Part shown: piece after piece, positions 42,811-51,624 of the stretch
Layout of the letters: each line of letters begins with the position of its first letter
Position numbering within the stretch: the stretch's first letter is position 1
Assembly (NCBI GenBank): GCA_029866025.1
Contig: JARXAD010000003.1
Coordinates: 124,001 to 188,000, forward strand
Direction: 5' to 3'
Source: Vampirovibrionales bacterium
GTDB taxonomy: Bacteria > Cyanobacteriota > Vampirovibrionia > Vampirovibrionales > Vampirovibrionaceae
Length of the DNA stretch: 64,000 nt
Notes under the pieces: generated by a model
The model's input: only the letters and a program-made list of their open reading frames with translations
Told to the model about the DNA's origin: nothing
The model's database searches: none
Program-made: the position numbers and the translations under genes

Positions 42811-43728
42811 ATGACCTCTTCCAACCTGTGGTGGACCTTAAACAAAGCAACAGCAGCCGTGGGTCGGTCGTTTTCACCCTACGTATGGGCCAACCGCTGG
42901 CTCATGCTCCTCGAGTGGTTGGAAACCGTCATTAGCAATCTTTCCCCCAAATTTGCCAATGGCCCCACCATGGCCCTGTGGGGATTACGCATGCTGTTGG
43001 GTGGCTATTGGCTATCCTTAGGCCTTCACACTGTCCAAGATCCCCTATGGCCCCGCCCCATAGAAGGCTGGCTACACCTGTGGGGCCCCACACACCCGTG
43101 GTTTTTAGCTCAAGATATCCTCTCCAAGATGGTGTTGCCCGCCCTTAACTTTTGGGGGTCGTGTGCCTCCGTCCTTATGGTGACACTGGGCCTTTCATTG
43201 CTTCTAGGGCTAGTGATGATACCCGTCCTACTAACCGCTTTTAGCGTGTTTGGGATGATGTTTCTCATTGCCGCCCCCGTGGATCCGGTGCTCGCCGCAT
43301 GGATGCTAGCCCTCATGCTACCCATTCCTTGCCTATTGGGGGCACGCAGCCAGTGGGTGCTTGGGGTGGATTGGTGGACAGCACCCTACAAAGAGCTAAA
43401 ACACGCCGGATTGCTTAAAAAAGCCCCCTCTAAAAAGAAACTCGTTCACGCCCCCAAGCATATTTCTCCCTTGGAAGGCCACCGTTTTACACGCATGGGG
43501 CCCAACAAAGTACTGCATGATGACGAAATGGATAACGACCCTGACGATGACCTAGACACCGATGTGGATTGGCGCAAGCCCAGCCGAGGTGGGCGATCCT
43601 CTGGCGCGACCGTGACGGAGTTAAAACCCACGGCGTCCCAAGCCAAGGTCAATGCCATGCTGGATCGCTTTACCCTCCCTGCCGAGGAAGACGATGAGGA
43701 TCGTGACGACTGGGATGATGACGAATAA
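42811..43728 (+). CDS. Membrane protein with acidic cytosolic tail
   Basis: 305 residues. Three to four helices lie between residues 55 and 180 (ALWGLRMLLGGYWLSLGLHT; SVLMVTLGLSLLLGLVMIPV). The C-terminal 110 residues are hydrophilic and end in an Asp/Glu-rich stretch (PAEEDDEDRDDWDDDE) with another acidic patch (DDEMDNDPDDDLDTDVDWRK). No family recognised; the N-terminal half has a DoxX-like look, but I cannot confirm it. Confidence 0.7.
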   Translation: MTSSNLWWTLNKATAAVGRSFSPYVWANRWLMLLEWLETVISNLSPKFANGPTMALWGLRMLLGGYWLSLGLHTVQDPLWPRPIEGWLHLWGPTHPWFLAQDILSKMVLPALNFWGSCASVLMVTLGLSLLLGLVMIPVLLTAFSVFGMMFLIAAPVDPVLAAWMLALMLPIPCLLGARSQWVLGVDWWTAPYKELKHAGLLKKAPSKKKLVHAPKHISPLEGHRFTRMGPNKVLHDDEMDNDPDDDLDTDVDWRKPSRGGRSSGATVTELKPTASQAKVNAMLDRFTLPAEEDDEDRDDWDDDE

Positions 43729-43788
43729 GTCTAAGCCAGCAAGCTGGGTCTATTTGTTTAAACAGGTAAACGCGCCTTGCCATAGGTC

Positions 43789-43860
43789 GCAAACAGGCGT
43801 TCTTGGATGAATGCTGACGCATTTTTAACCCAATAGCCCAACCTTACCCAGAGGATTTTG
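43789..43860 (+). repeat. Dispersed intergenic repeat, copy C
   Basis: Matches copy B at 50032-50095 over about 65 bp with frequent substitutions: AACAGGCGTT...GAATGCTGACGCATTT...AACCCAATAGCCCAACCTTACCCAGAGGAT here against ACAGGCATT...TAATGCTGGCGCATT...AACCCAGCAACCCACCCTTACCCACGAGAT there. Both sit after a plus-strand gene and before a minus-strand gene. Confidence 0.7.
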
Positions 43861-43889
43861 TGAATTAAGCCCCCAATATAATAAATAAT

Positions 43890-43914
43890 CCCCGCCGCAA
43901 GCAGCGGGGTATTT
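43890..43914 (+). terminator. CCCCGC...GCGGGG hairpin with T-rich tail
   Basis: Stem of six G-C/C-G pairs around the loop CGCAAGCA followed by TATTTT. It fits a rho-independent terminator for the 42811 membrane-protein gene. Confidence 0.65.
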
Positions 43915-44028
43915 TAGAACAGCCTCAGATAACCTTGCATTGGGCTGGGTGTTGAGCGAATACTTTAAGCCATCCCACCATTTTATTGCGCCGCAAGCGG
44001 CGGGGAATTGAACCCTAAGAGATTAAAA

Positions 44029-45048
44029 TTATTTAGAACCTGATTTTTTCCACCCATCTTGGGTGGGCAGCGCCTCGGCATTGGACAACTGCTTTTCTTC
44101 CAACGCCGCCTGCTGCTTTTTAAGCCCATCTACCACTAGTTTTAAGGCGGCATTTTCGCGCTCGGCATCCACCAGCTTTTGCTGCAAGTTTTTTTGAGTT
44201 TGCTCAGCCTTGGTCAGCTCTTCGTTCAAATACGTTTGCTGATCCAAGGTGGAACTGTCTAATCCCGTGCGCAGCTCCCCCACTTGGCCCTTTAAGGCTT
44301 GGAGAGTCTCGTTTTGTTTGTTAATGGTGGCAATAGCCTTTGCCAACGAAACTTTAGAGGTCTCTAACGCTTCTTTTAGCTTGGTGTAATCGGCCGAGGG
44401 TTGGCTGGTGACGGAAGTGCGCTGGTATTGAGCCTGTTGTTCGGCTTTTCTTTGCCACGCGTCACGATCGGTTTCCAGTTGTTGAATACGTTCTTGCAAC
44501 GCGGCACTGCCAGCCGTAATGGCTACCGACGATGCCACCGCCGGCAGACTAAAGGGAGAATGGGTAGAGGTAGTGGATGACTGCGGCGTCACCAGTAATC
44601 GACTCAGCCTTAATAGCGGCTGTTGTGTATCGCTGGCAGTCATTAAGGGCTCACCCAACGCATCAGCAGAAGCCTCTTCAGGGATGTTCCATTCCAGACG
44701 CACCCGAACCACGGGACCAGAAAAGGCCTGCACCGTAGCCGATACCAAAGTGGGCCACTGGCGTTGAAACAAAGCTGTCCAATCGGTTTTGGCCAGTAAC
44801 GCAGCATTCGCAACCGTATTTTCCAAATCCCAAATAACCTGATAGTGATTGCCCACGGTACGATAAAACACCGTTGCCTGAGCAGGGTGAACGACGCGAG
44901 CTTGCAACGATCCGTCTGGGGTGAGGGTGAGCAAATCCAAACGATTGGCTGTTGCTGCCAACGCAGCACTCGGTAGCAGTGAAATGGCCACACACACTGC
45001 GAGCGCCAGCACCTGAAAACGATGATTCAATAGCACCCAACGCGGCAT
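44029..45048 (-). CDS. Secreted/periplasmic coiled-coil protein, possible AMIN-like N-domain
   Basis: 339 residues from ATG 45048 (GGAG/AAGG upstream). A signal peptide is clear: VLALAVCVAISLLPSAALAA, probably cut after ALA. Residues about 40-150 form a beta-rich domain (LDLLTLTPDGSLQARVVHPA...YQVIWDLENTV) that recalls AMIN domains, which bind peptidoglycan or outer-membrane secretins. Residues 185-330 are a long coiled coil (LQERIQQLETDRDAWQRKAE to LKKQQAALEEKQL). A role at the cell wall is plausible; family assignment is tentative. Confidence 0.75.
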   Translation of the reverse strand: MPRWVLLNHRFQVLALAVCVAISLLPSAALAATANRLDLLTLTPDGSLQARVVHPAQATVFYRTVGNHYQVIWDLENTVANAALLAKTDWTALFQRQWPTLVSATVQAFSGPVVRVRLEWNIPEEASADALGEPLMTASDTQQPLLRLSRLLVTPQSSTTSTHSPFSLPAVASSVAITAGSAALQERIQQLETDRDAWQRKAEQQAQYQRTSVTSQPSADYTKLKEALETSKVSLAKAIATINKQNETLQALKGQVGELRTGLDSSTLDQQTYLNEELTKAEQTQKNLQQKLVDAERENAALKLVVDGLKKQQAALEEKQLSNAEALPTQDGWKKSGSK

Positions 45049-45113
45049 GACCTTCTCCATACAACCCCACTCCAATCTCAACACCCGTTATTATAGCGGG
45101 TTACAATACAACT

Positions 45114-46571
45114 ATGACACCCCAGCCCAATCCCCCAACCCAACCCCGCAAACCAACGCATTCAGGCTCCTCTCGCAGCTATACGCCGCGCTTGGCAGTC
45201 GTACAGGTGCTGCAAGCGGTGGCACAGCATGTACCTATTAGCGATGGCGGCACACTTCGCAAGGCAGAACCCCTGCCCTTTAAGCTAGAGAATCTTTTGG
45301 AATCCGTCCGCCCCAACCGCGTTAACCAACCCGCTTGGACAGCGCAGGATGCAGGGTTGTTTTACGCCATGACTGTGGGTTGCGTACGCTATTGGCGACG
45401 CCTGAACGCCTGGATTACCCACCTAAGCCAATGCGATTGGAAGCGCCTGGAGCCTACCGTGGGCGCCTGCCTAAGGCTGGGCTTGTTTCAATTATTCGAA
45501 CTGGACGACGTGCCTGACTACGCCGCTGTGAGCAGTACATTGGAAGTCGCCGAAGCCTTGAGGGTGTCAAAAAAATCGCGGGGATTTATTAACGGCGTTT
45601 TACGATCCGCCACACGGGCGAACGGCGTAACCCCTTTCCCCACATTGGAAGCAGACCCACTGGGGTTTCTCACCACCCAAGGCAGTTTGCCCCAATGGTG
45701 GGCCGAACGATTGCTCAAACGCCACTCAGTTGAAGAAATTTCAGGGCTACTCAAAGCCTACTCGGCTCAAACAGGGCTCTCACTTCGCGTTAACACCCTT
45801 AAAACATCGGTAGTATACGCCTTAGCGTCCTTACACGATGCCGACATTCCCGTCATTCAACCCGATATGAATGCACAGGAGATGCTTTTGTTGCCCAACT
45901 TTAAAGGGCTTCCCACCCAGATTGAAGGGTATTTAGATGGCCTATACTATACCCAAGAACCTAGCAGTGCCTTGGTGGCACGATTCTTAAATCCTCAGCC
46001 CAATGAGCGAGTGCTGGACCTATGCGCTGCCCCAGGCAGCAAAACCAGCCACCTGGCCGCCTTAATGAACAACACAGGCACCATTGTTGCTTTGGAGCCC
46101 AAAGCCAAACGCTTGGCCATACTGCAAGACAATCTCGATCGTTTGGGCGTGACCCATGCCACGTGCTTGCCCTTGCGAGGCGAAGCCCTGTTGGAAAAAC
46201 CCATCGCCACCGACTACCCCGTCCTAGGCCAACCCTTTGATAAGGTTCTGGTAGATGCCCCGTGCAGCGGGTTGGGCACCATCCGTAAACACCCGGAACT
46301 CCTTCTCACCGCCCACGAAACACACATAATGAAGCAAGCGCCCTTGCAAAAGAATTTGCTAGAAGCCGGATTGTCCGCTCTTAAAGTGGGGGGTACCTTG
46401 GTGTACTCCACTTGCAGCAACGAGCCGGAAGAAACCGATGCCGTAATAGAAGCGGTCTTGGCAACACATCCTGAAGTCACTTTAGCAGAGCGAATTGAGC
46501 GGTTGCCCCATGCCAATGGCACCGTCTTTGGGGATGGCTTTACCCTGTTTCGTCTCATCAAAAGCGAATAA
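45114..46571 (+). CDS. rsmB: 16S rRNA m5C967 methyltransferase RsmB
   Basis: 485 residues. A NusB-like N-terminal domain (YTPRLAVVQVLQAV, then RLGLFQLFELDDVPDYAAVS and RGFINGVLRS) is followed by the RsmB SAM methyltransferase: DLCAAPGSKTSHLAALM, VDAPCSGLGTIRKHPELL with the motif IV Cys, and the catalytic Cys in LVYSTCSNEPEE. It methylates C967 of 16S rRNA. The N-terminus has a 25-residue Pro/Thr-rich extension. Divergent from the coiled-coil gene. Confidence 0.93.
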   Translation: MTPQPNPPTQPRKPTHSGSSRSYTPRLAVVQVLQAVAQHVPISDGGTLRKAEPLPFKLENLLESVRPNRVNQPAWTAQDAGLFYAMTVGCVRYWRRLNAWITHLSQCDWKRLEPTVGACLRLGLFQLFELDDVPDYAAVSSTLEVAEALRVSKKSRGFINGVLRSATRANGVTPFPTLEADPLGFLTTQGSLPQWWAERLLKRHSVEEISGLLKAYSAQTGLSLRVNTLKTSVVYALASLHDADIPVIQPDMNAQEMLLLPNFKGLPTQIEGYLDGLYYTQEPSSALVARFLNPQPNERVLDLCAAPGSKTSHLAALMNNTGTIVALEPKAKRLAILQDNLDRLGVTHATCLPLRGEALLEKPIATDYPVLGQPFDKVLVDAPCSGLGTIRKHPELLLTAHETHIMKQAPLQKNLLEAGLSALKVGGTLVYSTCSNEPEETDAVIEAVLATHPEVTLAERIERLPHANGTVFGDGFTLFRLIKSE

Positions 46572-46661
46572 CGATTGTCCTTGCTAGAATAAAGACCAAA
46601 GCCTTTTTGAATCGAGCTGGGTTGAAGACTGACTCAAAGCGTTGTCTGGAGTGTTACCGTA

Positions 46662-47336
46662 ATGACTGCAAATCAAGAACCCTTATTAACCCCGTGGGGC
46701 CTTCTCACCGCCACCGCTTTGCCCTTGGCGCTTGATAATATCGACACTGATCAAATTATTCCGGCCCGCTTTTTAAAAATTACCACGCGTGACGGCTTGG
46801 GCGACGCCTGCTTTGCCGATTTAAAAAACGACGCCAACGGCAACCCTCGCGCGGACTTTCCTGGCAATGACCCACGCTACGCTGGAGCCCAGGCACTGGT
46901 AGCCCGCGATAACTTTGGGTGCGGCAGTTCTCGTGAGCATGCCCCGTGGGCCCTAAGGGCTATGGGCTTTAAAGCCATTGTGGCCACGAGCTTTGCCGAT
47001 ATTTTTAACAACAACGCTCTTAAAAACGGCCTGTTACCCATTGTGCTGCCTGCCAGTATTGTGGCCACCTTGTTAGAAGCCATCCCACAGCATCCAACGG
47101 CCACCATCACTGTGGATTTAGCCAACCAAAGCATTACCTTTGCCCCTGAATTAGGCGTTTGCACACAATCCTTCGCCATCGATCCTTTCCGCAAGGCATG
47201 CTTACTCAATGGCGTGGATGACATTGGCTTTAGCCTCACGTACAGCGATTCGGTGAAAGACTTTGAGACCCGCTACGAAGCTCAGCACCCGGCACCGACT
47301 ACCACGCAAGAGCAATTAGCGGCGGTCAAGGCGTAA
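46662..47336 (+). CDS. leuD: 3-isopropylmalate dehydratase small subunit LeuD
   Basis: 224 residues. LeuD pairs with LeuC (iron-sulfur subunit) to convert 2- to 3-isopropylmalate in leucine synthesis. Diagnostic segments: NIDTDQIIPARFLK, NFGCGSSREHAPWALRAMGF and DIFNNNALKNGLLPI. GGAG lies ten bases before the ATG. leuC is not adjacent. A GT4 glycosyltransferase starts 10 bp downstream, so the two share a transcript or simply lie close. Confidence 0.95.
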   Translation: MTANQEPLLTPWGLLTATALPLALDNIDTDQIIPARFLKITTRDGLGDACFADLKNDANGNPRADFPGNDPRYAGAQALVARDNFGCGSSREHAPWALRAMGFKAIVATSFADIFNNNALKNGLLPIVLPASIVATLLEAIPQHPTATITVDLANQSITFAPELGVCTQSFAIDPFRKACLLNGVDDIGFSLTYSDSVKDFETRYEAQHPAPTTTQEQLAAVKA

Positions 47337-47346
47337 CGGGCTTTTT

Positions 47347-48636
47347 ATGGAGTTAGAGAAGGGCGCTGTTTCTGAACCACCCATACGTGTGCTATACCTT
47401 TGCCACGATGGTGGCCTGTATGGTGCCGAGCAAAGCTTGCTACAACTCATCACCCATCTGGATCACACTCAAGTAAAGCCCTTTGTCAGCATTGCCCGCC
47501 CCGGCCCTTTGGCCAAAGTGATGGAAGCCATTCCGGGTGTGACGGTACTTTCTCACCATCGGGTTAGCTGGGTTAAACACGCTCAACGTCACTGGTTTCA
47601 GCGCATTGGCGATGTAATAGCACTAGGCATTAACGCGTTGCGTCGTGTTCCACCGTTGGTGCAAACCATTAAAACCAATACCATCCAAGTGGTGCATACC
47701 AACAGCGTAGTTTCATTGGAAGGTGCTTTGGCAGTAGCATACTGCCGTCTTACAGGTTATTCCGTAGCCCACGTATGGCATATTCGGGAATTATTTACCT
47801 ATCCAAATCCACGATTTCAAGCCGTCCTAGGCGCGTGGCTTATGCGGTATGGCATTCCGCTATTATCTCAACGCATCATTGCCATTTCTCAAGCTGTGAT
47901 TGATCAGTTCCCCAAACGCTATGCGTGGTCCACATCTAAAAAAGCGACGAATCGATCTGCCATTAGCGACCCTAACACAGTGATGGTTCTCCCCAACCCT
48001 GTTCTACTGCACATCTCTTCTACTAAAAAAACGTCCTTGCCCCATGCCACCATGCCCCACACGGTTCGATTGGGTTTTGTGGGTCGCCTTTCACCGGGTA
48101 AAGGCTTGCTCACCGTCATTCAGGCCTTAGGTCTGTTAAAAAACAACTGCAGCCACAGCGTAGAGTTGCACTTGTATGGAAAATTTGTAGACACTAGAGC
48201 CGAAGCCGAGATTTTACAAACCATTCAACAGTGTCAGGTGGCTTCCCAAGTCGTATTTCATGGATTTACCGACCCCTGTGCCATTTACGACACCATTGAA
48301 GCTCTAATCCTACCTTCCAACAACGAAGCATTTGGACGCGTGCTGGTAGAAGCGATGGCCAATGGCGTACTGTGCCTAGGAGCCAACGCAGGGGCCATAC
48401 CCGAACTGTTAAAGCCCAACAAAACAGGATGGCTGTTTAAAGCCGACAACCCCGCCGATTGCACGACACAAATTGCATTGTTACTAGAGCAATGGCGAGA
48501 AAGCCCGCAAGCCATTGAGGGCATTCGAACCCAAGCGAAGCAACATGCCGTGACCGTATGCAACCCCACACGCCATGCGGAAAATGTAACGCGTATCTAC
48601 CAAAGGATTGTGGCAGAAGAAGCAAAGGCGAACTGA
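47347..48636 (+). CDS. GT4-family glycosyltransferase
   Basis: 429 residues. GT-B fold of the GT4 type: N-domain starts VLYLCHDGGLYGAEQSLLQL and contains VVHTNSVVSLEGAL; the donor-binding domain has LGFVGRLSPGKGLLTVIQAL and LILPSNNEAFGRVLVEAMAN with the E-x7-E pattern. It probably adds a sugar to a surface polysaccharide or glycolipid. Its stop overlaps the start of the next glycosyltransferase (TGATG). Confidence 0.9.
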   Translation: MELEKGAVSEPPIRVLYLCHDGGLYGAEQSLLQLITHLDHTQVKPFVSIARPGPLAKVMEAIPGVTVLSHHRVSWVKHAQRHWFQRIGDVIALGINALRRVPPLVQTIKTNTIQVVHTNSVVSLEGALAVAYCRLTGYSVAHVWHIRELFTYPNPRFQAVLGAWLMRYGIPLLSQRIIAISQAVIDQFPKRYAWSTSKKATNRSAISDPNTVMVLPNPVLLHISSTKKTSLPHATMPHTVRLGFVGRLSPGKGLLTVIQALGLLKNNCSHSVELHLYGKFVDTRAEAEILQTIQQCQVASQVVFHGFTDPCAIYDTIEALILPSNNEAFGRVLVEAMANGVLCLGANAGAIPELLKPNKTGWLFKADNPADCTTQIALLLEQWRESPQAIEGIRTQAKQHAVTVCNPTRHAENVTRIYQRIVAEEAKAN

Positions 48637-49883
48637 TGCCACAAAAACCCCATACCATTGGCATGATTTTAGAACATGGTTTTCCCCCTGATACCCGTGT
48701 GGCACGAGAAGCCACAGAACTGGTGAAGGCAGGCCACACGGTTCACTTGCTGTGCGTGGCTAACGTTGTGACGGATGCCCCTCAAGAAGGTTGGGAAGGG
48801 GTTCGCCTGCACCGTTTGCCAGTAGGATTTCCTGACGCACTCAAAAAACCGCCTCTGTTACAAAAGTTATGGCACCAATGGCAATGGAACCAACACACGG
48901 TAGATACCGATTGGCAGGCAGTCATTGCTAAGTTTATTAGCGCCCATAGTATTACCGCGCTGCACGTCCATGATTTACGCTTGGCCCCTAGCGCATTGGC
49001 AGCGGCCAAGGCAACCAATACACCTGTGGTGGTGGATTATCACGAGTACTACCCTGCCTTGATGCAAGAGTTGAAGGGCCGAAAAAACCCTAGTAAAGGC
49101 AAAGTCGCCCGCCAACGCTGGGATGCCGTAGAACAAGATGTTTCCAATCGTGCCCACCGGATTATCGTCATTGATGAGGCCTCCAAAGCTCGCCTAACAG
49201 GCATGGGGATCGCGGCTCAAAAAATTTCTGTCGTGCCGAACGTTGCCGATGTGGATGCGTTGTCGAACCAACCCACCGAACCTCATTTGCCCACGTATTT
49301 GGCCAGCTTATGGCCTCAAAAAACCGTGTTGGTATACACAGGCTATGTCAATCACGCAGGGCGGGGCATTCAAGTAATGCTGGAAGCCATAAGCCAACTA
49401 TCCCCTGAGCAACGTGACCAACTTCACTTTGTGGTGGTAGGGGCCGAACGCCCCGATTATCAAGCGCAACTCAATACACTGGTGAGCCAGTGGGGGCTGA
49501 AAAACAACGTTACCTTTACCGGTTTTACCCCAGAGGCCAACTTTATTGCCTACATTAACCGCGCCACAGTTTGCATATGCCCCACCTTAGCCAACGATCA
49601 AACCAACAGCGGCATTCCCAACAAGGTATTTTTGTATGCGGCACTAGGCAAGCCACAGCTGGTGAGTAGCTCTAAGCCGCAGGCCAAGTTTGTGACGGAC
49701 AACCACTGCGGCTGGGTGTTTGAAAGCGGAGACCCTGTGAGTTGCCGAAAAGCGTTAGAGACAATTCTCTCCCAGACTGAGTCTTTCGGTGATCTCGGCG
49801 CCAATGGTCGTAAGGCTTATGAAGGCCAGTGGAGCTGGCAGGCTGTAAAGCCAGTGCTGCTAAATATTTATGACTCGCTTTAA
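48636..49883 (+). CDS. GT4-family glycosyltransferase
   Basis: 415 residues from the ATG that overlaps the upstream TGA. N-domain: GMILEHGFPPDTRVAREATE, a form common in GT4 enzymes, then VHDLRLAPSALAAAKATN. Donor domain: VLVYTGYVNHAGRGIQVMLE and VCICPTLANDQTNSGIPNKV. The acceptor is unknown. The two GT4 genes form a coupled pair, and the terminator-like hairpin GGGGCCTTGCGGCC follows. Confidence 0.9.
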   Translation: MPQKPHTIGMILEHGFPPDTRVAREATELVKAGHTVHLLCVANVVTDAPQEGWEGVRLHRLPVGFPDALKKPPLLQKLWHQWQWNQHTVDTDWQAVIAKFISAHSITALHVHDLRLAPSALAAAKATNTPVVVDYHEYYPALMQELKGRKNPSKGKVARQRWDAVEQDVSNRAHRIIVIDEASKARLTGMGIAAQKISVVPNVADVDALSNQPTEPHLPTYLASLWPQKTVLVYTGYVNHAGRGIQVMLEAISQLSPEQRDQLHFVVVGAERPDYQAQLNTLVSQWGLKNNVTFTGFTPEANFIAYINRATVCICPTLANDQTNSGIPNKVFLYAALGKPQLVSSSKPQAKFVTDNHCGWVFESGDPVSCRKALETILSQTESFGDLGANGRKAYEGQWSWQAVKPVLLNIYDSL

Positions 49884-50031
49884 ATAGTGGGGCCTTGCGG
49901 CCAATACGTAGGGGACACCTGCCCCCTACAACCCCCGGCACAAGGGCTGCGCCCCTTGTGTATCCCGCAACAGATCCCTTGCAACTTGTTTCGTGGATTT
50001 CGGGTGTCGCTTTGCTTGCCCGCAGACAGGC

Positions 50032-50095
50032 ATTGCGGGGTTAATGCTGGCGCATTGTAAACCCAGCAACCCACCCTTACCCACGAGATCCCGTT
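50032..50095 (+). repeat. Dispersed intergenic repeat, copy B
   Basis: The best-preserved copy: ACAGGCATTGCGGGGTTAAT, GCTGGCGCATT, then AACCCAGCAACCCACCCTTA and CCCACGAGAT. It lies between the GT4 pair and rpsU, which converge. Matches copy C along its length and copy A at its 3' part. Confidence 0.7.
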
Positions 50096-50104
50096 TTAAC
50101 AACC

Positions 50105-50138
50105 AAAAGCCCCTAAAATCCAAAGATTCTAGAGGCTT
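50105..50138 (-). terminator. Rho-independent terminator of rpsU
   Basis: On the minus strand AAGCC-T-CTA-G-AATC, loop TTTG, and the matching arm form a 14-bp stem with two G-U wobbles, ending in GGCTTTT. It lies 35-68 bp after the rpsU stop codon. Confidence 0.8.
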
Positions 50139-50172
50139 CAAGTTTTTTAGTTAGTTAAGGTACCCTTGGGCA

Positions 50173-50346
50173 CTATCTTTTGCGTTTGCGGGCGGCTTCG
50201 CTTTTGCGTTTGCGCTTGAGGCAAGGCTTTTCAAAATGCTCACGACGACGCAATTCGGACAGGATGCCGGCTTTTTGCACTTTTTTCTTAAAGCGTTTGA
50301 GCGCAATGTTGATGTCTTCTTGGGGGTTGACTTCAATCATCGACAT
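50173..50346 (-). CDS. rpsU: Ribosomal protein S21
   Basis: 57 residues, [20 protein letters not shown], then [20 protein letters not shown] and a basic C-terminus ([14 protein letters not shown]). S21 sits near the anti-Shine-Dalgarno end of 16S rRNA in the 30S platform and helps start translation. The ATG at 50346 is chosen over the longer open frame to 50460 because a complete Shine-Dalgarno sequence lies directly upstream. A strong terminator follows. Confidence 0.95.
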   Translation of the reverse strand: MSMIEVNPQEDINIALKRFKKKVQKAGILSELRRREHFEKPCLKRKRKSEAARKRKR

Positions 50347-50351
50347 AGGGG

Positions 50352-50363
50352 GATCACCTCCTC
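50352..50363 (-). promoter_or_regulatory. Full-length Shine-Dalgarno of rpsU (GAGGAGGTGATC)
   Basis: The leader carries GGAGGTGATC, complementary to the usual 16S rRNA 3' end (GATCACCTCC) along its whole length, five bases before the ATG. Most genes here have only 4-6 bases of match. Since S21 itself acts at this site, such a strong match could serve autoregulation. Confidence 0.85.
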
Positions 50364-50514
50364 TCCGAGGGGCATGTAGCCGTAGGGTGTGTAACAAGTC
50401 TCTTACTAAAGCATAAACACGGAAGGTCTGGCAAACGTGCGCCATACTGTTGCCCACCAAACGATGGAGTAAAGCTCCAGCCGAGATGCCATTATAAGAA
50501 GGGTGCTTGCACCC

Positions 50515-50856
50515 TTAGCCCGGCGGCCATAACAAGGGACGACCCGCCAAAATGTGGGTGTGCCAATGGAAGACGCTTTGCCCAGCGGCAGCGCCGTTGT
50601 TAGTGACGGTTCTGTAATCGGTGAGGTTGTGGGCGGCAGTAACCGCCTGAATGGCGTGGCCCACCTGAGCAAACATCTCTAAATTATCCACCGCAGAGAG
50701 GTTTTGCACATGTGTTTTTGGAATGACCAGCCAGTGCGTGGGCGCTTGGGGGTGGACATCGGCAAACACAAGGGTGTGGTCGTCTTGCCAAATCACGTTA
50801 GCGGGTATGTCTCCGGCCACAATGCGGCAGAATAGGCAGGTTGGGTCATGTGTCAC
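50515..50856 (-). CDS. HIT-family (HinT-like) nucleotide hydrolase
   Basis: 113 residues from GTG 50856 (AAAGGA nine bases upstream; the frame extends to 50883). CLFCRIVAGDIPANVIW carries the N-terminal Cys pair, and the histidine triad is complete in VFHWHTHILAG. HinT-type enzymes hydrolyse nucleoside phosphoramidates and related adenylates. It is the gene upstream of rpsU on the same strand, with a 168-bp gap. Divergent from upp. Confidence 0.93.
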   Translation of the reverse strand: MTHDPTCLFCRIVAGDIPANVIWQDDHTLVFADVHPQAPTHWLVIPKTHVQNLSAVDNLEMFAQVGHAIQAVTAAHNLTDYRTVTNNGAAAGQSVFHWHTHILAGRPLLWPPG

Positions 50857-50934
50857 GGTTAGGTTTCCTTTACGTAGCGCCACTATAGAGTTTTCGCTAT
50901 TATATCAAGGTTTAACCGCCTCAAAGGTAGCCTT

Positions 50935-51606
50935 ATGTCTGAATGCTCCACCGCCACAACTCAACCTTTGGTGCAGTGCCTGTCGCATCATGCCGTGGCA
51001 GCCGATTGCCTCTCGGTGCTGCGCAACCGCACCACCCCACCCATGATTTTTAGGCAGACGGTACACCGGTTGGGGTTAATTTTAATGGCAGAGGCCACTC
51101 GAAACTTGCCCACAGCGCCCCAAAGCGTGGCCACCCCCTTGGAAACCACCACCTGTGACGCCATTAACCCTGCCACCGAAATTTGGTTGGTACCTATTTT
51201 GCGGGCAGGGCTTGCTTTAACGGAAGCCGCCATTGCGTTGTTGCCTCAAGCACGAGTGTTTCACTTGGGCATGTACCGTAATGAAGAGACCTTAGAAGCG
51301 GTGTCGTATTACAACAAGCTACCCAAACCAGCGCAACCGCAGCATGTACGCGTCATTATTTTGGACCCCATGTTGGCCACGGGTGGTTCGGCTGTTTCTG
51401 CCGTAGAACAACTGTTGCTAAAGGGGATTCCTCAAGAAAATGTTCAAATGGTGTCGGTCCTAGCGGCTCCCGAAGGCATTAACACCTTGCAGACGGCGTA
51501 TCCTCAAGTCTCACTGGTCACAGCAGCCATCGATCGTCAGCTGAACGAGGTGGGCTACATCATCCCCGGCTTGGGCGATGCCGGTGACCGCGTGTTTGGT
51601 ACGTGA
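50935..51606 (+). CDS. upp: Uracil phosphoribosyltransferase
   Basis: 223 residues. Upp salvages uracil to UMP using PRPP. Motifs: VPILRAGLALTEAAIALLPQ, the HLGMYRNEETLEAVSYYNKL loop, the PRPP-binding VIILDPMLATGGSAVSAVEQ, and the C-terminal YIIPGLGDAGDRVFGT, which is nearly invariant. AAAGGT lies six bases before the ATG. Divergent from the HIT gene across about 80 bp. Confidence 0.96.
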   Translation: MSECSTATTQPLVQCLSHHAVAADCLSVLRNRTTPPMIFRQTVHRLGLILMAEATRNLPTAPQSVATPLETTTCDAINPATEIWLVPILRAGLALTEAAIALLPQARVFHLGMYRNEETLEAVSYYNKLPKPAQPQHVRVIILDPMLATGGSAVSAVEQLLLKGIPQENVQMVSVLAAPEGINTLQTAYPQVSLVTAAIDRQLNEVGYIIPGLGDAGDRVFGT

Positions 51607-51624
51607 TAAGACCAATTCTACTAT

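Larger units (their letters stand above)
43729..44028. other. Convergent intergenic region with hairpins and dispersed repeat
   Basis: 300 bp without a gene. It holds CCAGC-AA-GCTGG just after the upstream stop codon, repeat copy C, the CCCCGC hairpin at 43890, and a second GC-rich hairpin CGCCGC-AA-GCGGCG near 43989-44002 facing the coiled-coil gene. The density of hairpins suggests bidirectional termination. Confidence 0.6.

Noticed and set aside
44029-45048. Calling the coiled-coil protein an outer-membrane efflux or division protein
   Set aside because: A signal peptide, a beta-rich domain and a coiled coil alone do not discriminate between these families.
48558-48635. Upstream start for the second GT4 gene inside the first
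   Set aside because: The ATG at 48636 overlapping the stop codon (TGATG) gives a normal GT4 N-terminus; the extension is Cys/Pro-rich shadow sequence.
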